A stretch of DNA of 8,407 nt from WHSY01 sp050700385 (GTDB taxonomy: Bacteria; Actinomycetota; Actinomycetes; Mycobacteriales; Pseudonocardiaceae), in contig JBOHGT010000284.1 of assembly GCA_050700385.1 (NCBI GenBank), forward strand, positions 1-8,407, given 5' to 3'. The notes beneath the pieces were generated by a model. The model made no database searches, was not told where the DNA came from, and saw nothing but the letters and a program-made list of their open reading frames with translations. How positions within the stretch are numbered: position 1 is the stretch's first letter; each line of letters begins with the position of its first letter. Below are positions 5,613 to 8,407 of this stretch, piece by piece. Position numbers and translations under genes: made by a program.

Positions 5613-6478
5613 CGGTACAAGTGCACGGTGCGCTGCGGCCCGTCCTGGCAGCCGGGGTCGCCGAGCTGGCCCGGAAGATCAGCAGAGATCAGGAGAGTCG
5701 GTACAAGCTCGACGTTCCTAACACGATCAACCCGGGGCTGCTGCTGCACCGGCTCTGGCTCGGCGACGACCGCGATGAGACGGCCCGCGCGTTGCAGGCG
5801 GCGCACCTGCGGGCGGTCGCCGACGCCTGCCGCAGGGTGCCCGCTGAACTGCTCGACGCAGCGCACGCCCGGCGTTCGGCGGCCGCGGCGGCGCTGGCCG
5901 CGCGGCATCCTGGGTGGACCTGGCGCGCGGTGCTGATCGAGCCGATGTGGCGGCTGGTGATCGGGCACGGCGAGGACTCCGTGCACGAGACCAGCCTCAC
6001 CCTGTCACCCACCTACGGCGTGCCGGTGCTGCCGGGCACGGCGCTCAAGGGTCTCGCGGCGGCGGCCCGGGACGCCGGCTGGTCCGACCTCGACACCACG
6101 TTGTTTGGCTCACCCCGCCCGGGCCAGACGTCCGAGGCCCGCCGTGGCTCGGTGCTGATCTGGGACGCGTTGCCCATCGGGGAGCTCAACTTGGTGCTCG
6201 ACGTGCTGACCCCGCACGTCAAGCCCTACTACGACGAGGGCAACAGCGGCAACGAGGACACCGCACCGACCACACAACCCGCCGAGTACCACAACCCCGT
6301 CCCGATCCGGTTCCTCGCGATGGAGAAGACCCGGTTCCGCGCCTACGTCCTCGGACCGGCCCAGCACGTCACCCGCTTCGCCGGGCTGCTCAAGCACGGG
6401 CTCGACGAGTTCGGCATCGGCGCCAAGACCGCGGCCGGGTACGGCTACTGCTCGGCGTCCGAGGAGGTGCCCGGCTGA
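5609..6478 (+). CDS. cmr6: Cmr6, RAMP subunit at the 3' end of the crRNA filament
   Basis: A 289-residue Cas7-group RAMP that caps the Cmr backbone near the crRNA 3' end. ETSLTLSPTYGVPVLPGTAL-KGLAAAA (about 128-152) is the Cmr6 ets.tl...G.P.iPGssLKG motif. TPHVKPYYDEGN (201-212) matches the Dv.TPH...YY motif, and NPVPIRFLA follows as expected. GIGAKTAAGYGY (269-281) is the glycine-rich RAMP loop. The start is a GTG at 5609 overlapping the cmr5 stop (GTGA), with AGGA at 5599-5602 six bases before it. Length is normal. The stretch after YY is rich in Asn, Thr and Glu (about 211-224), probably a flexible loop. In a complete III-B complex Cmr6 contacts Cmr1, which is not seen here. Confidence 0.94.
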   Translation: MTVQVHGALRPVLAAGVAELARKISRDQESRYKLDVPNTINPGLLLHRLWLGDDRDETARALQAAHLRAVADACRRVPAELLDAAHARRSAAAAALAARHPGWTWRAVLIEPMWRLVIGHGEDSVHETSLTLSPTYGVPVLPGTALKGLAAAARDAGWSDLDTTLFGSPRPGQTSEARRGSVLIWDALPIGELNLVLDVLTPHVKPYYDEGNSGNEDTAPTTQPAEYHNPVPIRFLAMEKTRFRAYVLGPAQHVTRFAGLLKHGLDEFGIGAKTAAGYGYCSASEEVPG

Positions 6479-6479
6479 G

Positions 6480-7388
6480 ATGCTCCTGCTGCACCTGGTT
6501 CCGGTGGGGCTCTCGCTGCTGAAGAAGGGCCATGTCGAGTTCCCGGATTCCCCGCTGACGGCCCGGCAGGCACTGCAGCACGCCTCGACCGGTCCGCGTC
6601 ACGAGCTGGACTGGGGCCGCCTCGGACCGGCTGGGTTGCCCCGGCTGGCGGCCGGGCTCGGCACCGACACAGCGGCCGAGTGGACCTCGATCGCAGCGAT
6701 TCGCGACGAGCGACGCTACGCCTCGGTGCAGGGCGAGGCGTACCTGTTCATCGCTACCGACACGACCGACGGCCTGCGGGCGGCCACCCTGGTCGCCGAG
6801 CGATATCAGGATTCCGCGATCCGCTATGTCGACGAGCCGCTGGCAGCCCGGCGCGGTGAGGTGCTCGAACCCGGTGACGGGTGCGTCTACCGGATTCCCG
6901 ATCTCGACCTGGGCAACCTGACGCTGACCTCGACCACGTGGCGATCACTCGGCAGGGTCGGACGCCTGGCCGCCGACACCGCCACGCAGAGCCCCCGCGG
7001 TGAGTGGCACGTGATCCTGCACCTTTCCGGCGGTTACAAGGCCATGATCCCGTACCTGATGGTGCTGGCCGAGGCCGTCCATTCGCGGCTGCGGGACAAC
7101 CGGCCGGACTCCGCGCACCGTCCGAGCATCCGGGCGGTCGTGATCCACGAAGACAGTGTCGGCCAAGGGTCACCCGAACCGCCCCTCGTCATCGATGTCC
7201 CGGTCCGCTCGATCCGCCGCGATCTGCTGACGTTCACGAAGAAGCTGGCGGCAGCGGCCCGGCCGGATAGTGATCTCGTCGATGCGGGTGTCGCCGATGA
7301 CCTGCTGGGCTTGTTCACCGAGGTGGTGGAGGGCACCCAGAAACGCCGGCTGACCTCCGCCGGCCTGATCACGGTGAGCGTCCTGTGA
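6480..7388 (+). CDS. CARF-domain CRISPR accessory protein, APE2256 type, no visible effector domain
   Basis: A 302-residue protein with the pattern of the Cas_APE2256 CARF group. LHLVPVGLSLLKK (4-16) matches the vGtSLl opening. YLFIATDTTDGLRAATLVAE (88-107) matches the li.SDT..G..aa..l segment. LHLSGGYKAMIPYL (180-193) matches the N.TGGyKa motif that contacts the ligand in CARF folds. CARF domains bind cyclic oligoadenylates made by Cas10. The remaining tail after about residue 240 is short and helical, with no HEPN RxxxxH in a suitable place, no PD-(D/E)XK and no membrane helix. It could be a pure sensor, a ring nuclease that degrades the messenger, or a partner of the next gene. A GAGGAGG at 6461-6467 precedes the ATG; the gap to cmr6 is 1 nt. 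Confidence 0.85.
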   Translation: MLLLHLVPVGLSLLKKGHVEFPDSPLTARQALQHASTGPRHELDWGRLGPAGLPRLAAGLGTDTAAEWTSIAAIRDERRYASVQGEAYLFIATDTTDGLRAATLVAERYQDSAIRYVDEPLAARRGEVLEPGDGCVYRIPDLDLGNLTLTSTTWRSLGRVGRLAADTATQSPRGEWHVILHLSGGYKAMIPYLMVLAEAVHSRLRDNRPDSAHRPSIRAVVIHEDSVGQGSPEPPLVIDVPVRSIRRDLLTFTKKLAAAARPDSDLVDAGVADDLLGLFTEVVEGTQKRRLTSAGLITVSVL

Positions 7389-8407
7389 GTGCCGGCGCAC
7401 AGACAGGGGTGCTGGATCGCTACGTCAACGCCGTCCTGGCCGACGGACAGGCTCCGAGTTCGCAGGTGACTCGGCATGAGGCACTGCCCGATCACCCGCA
7501 ACCGGTCATCCAGCACGATCACCTCGAGTGCGCCCTGAACGATCCGCGGGCCTTGTTCTCTGCGGCCGATTGGCGCAACGAGCCGAGGGTGTGCCTGACG
7601 CTGCTGTTCCGGTTCGCGCTCTGGCTGCGCTACAGCCCGCCGGGCCATGTGCCGGTGCGCCTCGCGTCGCGGGCGGCGCGGCTGCGGTTCGCAGTGTGGA
7701 GCCTGTTCCCGAGGATGGGCTGGCCGCAGGAGTGGTCGTCGCTGAACGTGGTCTGGTCGGCGACCGGGCCGCCGCAGCCTGGCGACTACCTGGAAGTGAC
7801 CGACGAACTGGTGCTGGCCGAGGCGCGGGCGGCCCGGGACGACTGGCTGGCCCAGCTCAACGACTGGGAGGACGACCCCTGGCTGGCCGCGCGGCACCAG
7901 CGCGACCCCGGCAGCCTCGAATCCGATCTTCGCTGGCTGACCACGACCTGGCCACGACTGCCGCGCGGCGAGCCGCCGTGGCCGGGCGGCCCGGAATACC
8001 TCAATCTGGACGCCGAGGCCGATCGCAGCGCCTACCACCGGGTCGCCACTGATCTGGCCGAGCTGCACTGGCTGCCCCGGGGCTCGCTGAGTTCGGCGAC
8101 GACCGCGCTGCTGCCCGATCGGCCTATTGTCTCCCGGCTGATTCCGTGGCTGTTCCCGCTGGCCGCGCTGGTCGTCGTCGGGTTGTTCGCCGCCACGCTG
8201 GCGCAGGCCGCGGCCTGGTCCGCGGTGGTCCTGCTGATGCTGGGGGTCGCGGTGGCGGGATTCGCGCCGAGCCGGTTCACCGGGCTGGCGTTGCTGCGGG
8301 TGCCCTCCGCAGCTGCCGTCGGCCTGGTGGTGCTGCTGAGCCTGACGCCGCGGTGGTGGCTGGCGCCGTGGGGGTGGACCGTCGGGGCCGGGCTGTTGGC
8401 GCTCGCG
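7385..8407 (+). CDS. Unrecognised membrane protein, C-terminus beyond window
   Basis: An open frame with no stop from the GTG at 7385 to the window end (341 codons, incomplete). The GTG overlaps the CARF gene's stop (GTGA) and no strong Shine-Dalgarno is seen, so translation is probably coupled. Residues 1-250 look soluble or peripheral and are unusually rich in Trp, Arg and Asp, with a mildly hydrophobic stretch near residues 71-80 (LTLLFRFALWL). From about residue 253 there are hydrophobic segments at roughly 253-274, 277-297 and 303-324, and a fourth starts near 330. There is no signal peptide, and I recognise no family, no nuclease motif and no CARF motif. The position after a CARF gene suggests a membrane-acting partner or effector of the type III response. 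This is inference from context only. Confidence 0.8.
   Translation, partial: MSAGAQTGVLDRYVNAVLADGQAPSSQVTRHEALPDHPQPVIQHDHLECALNDPRALFSAADWRNEPRVCLTLLFRFALWLRYSPPGHVPVRLASRAARLRFAVWSLFPRMGWPQEWSSLNVVWSATGPPQPGDYLEVTDELVLAEARAARDDWLAQLNDWEDDPWLAARHQRDPGSLESDLRWLTTTWPRLPRGEPPWPGGPEYLNLDAEADRSAYHRVATDLAELHWLPRGSLSSATTALLPDRPIVSRLIPWLFPLAALVVVGLFAATLAQAAAWSAVVLLMLGVAVAGFAPSRFTGLALLRVPSAAAVGLVVLLSLTPRWWLAPWGWTVGAGLLALA

Noticed and set aside
7107..7124. RxxxxH-like pattern (RPDSAH) in the CARF protein as a HEPN active site
   Set aside because: It lies in the loop after the SGGYK helix within the CARF fold rather than in a separate C-terminal helical domain, and is most likely chance.
7034..8068. 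Minus-strand open frame across the CARF-membrane gene junction
   Set aside because: Translation is Arg/Pro/Gln-rich without motifs; the plus strand has coupled genes with sensible CARF and membrane features.
7385..8407. Membrane protein as a CorA-type magnesium-channel effector
   Set aside because: No GMN signature is seen in the visible part, there are more than two membrane segments, and the N-terminal region does not look like CorA.

Overview
The window is very G+C-rich, uses GTG starts freely and packs its genes with 1-8 nt overlaps. This fits a high-GC actinobacterium (an actinomycete); I cannot name a genus from the sequence. The main content is one rightward operon for a type III-B (Cmr) CRISPR effector complex, followed by two accessory genes. 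A small toxin-antitoxin operon and degraded gene remnants precede it.

Left part (1-1416). Positions 35-190 hold the broken 5' end of a MerR-family regulator, with a one-base frameshift followed by complete loss of similarity. On the minus strand, 236-1044 is a two-gene operon: a Phd/YefM-like antitoxin and a VapC-type PIN-domain toxin joined by a GTGA overlap. Its promoter region carries three direct copies of a GTCwGTC motif spaced 21 and 20 bp, which look like an autoregulatory operator, and the antitoxin may be translated from a leaderless mRNA. The stretch from 1075 to 1416 has no intact gene. It contains the outer operator copies and a short coding-like remnant that resembles the C-terminus of a methyltransferase.

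Main operon (1417 to the window end). The order is cas10 (cmr2), cmr3, cmr4, cmr5, cmr6, a CARF-domain gene of the APE2256 type, and an unrecognised gene whose protein has a soluble N-terminal region and several membrane segments; this last gene runs off the window end. Every junction is an overlap or a 1-nt gap, so the genes are almost certainly co-transcribed and translationally coupled. Cas10 has an intact GGDD cyclase motif but no HD nuclease domain. Cmr4 keeps the catalytic aspartate at position 26. The expected behaviour is therefore guide-directed RNA cleavage by Cmr4 plus cyclic oligoadenylate (cOA) synthesis by Cas10, without Cas10 DNase activity.

The part most likely to be new is the right end. 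The CARF protein has a nucleotide-binding-type fold but no visible HEPN, PD-(D/E)XK or PIN effector domain, and it overlaps by 4 nt with the membrane-protein gene. A simple hypothesis is a two-component output: the CARF protein senses (or degrades) cOA and the membrane protein acts at the cell membrane. The window has no cmr1, cas6, cas1, cas2 or CRISPR array, so guide RNA must come from elsewhere and the Cmr1 position is either encoded outside the window or missing.
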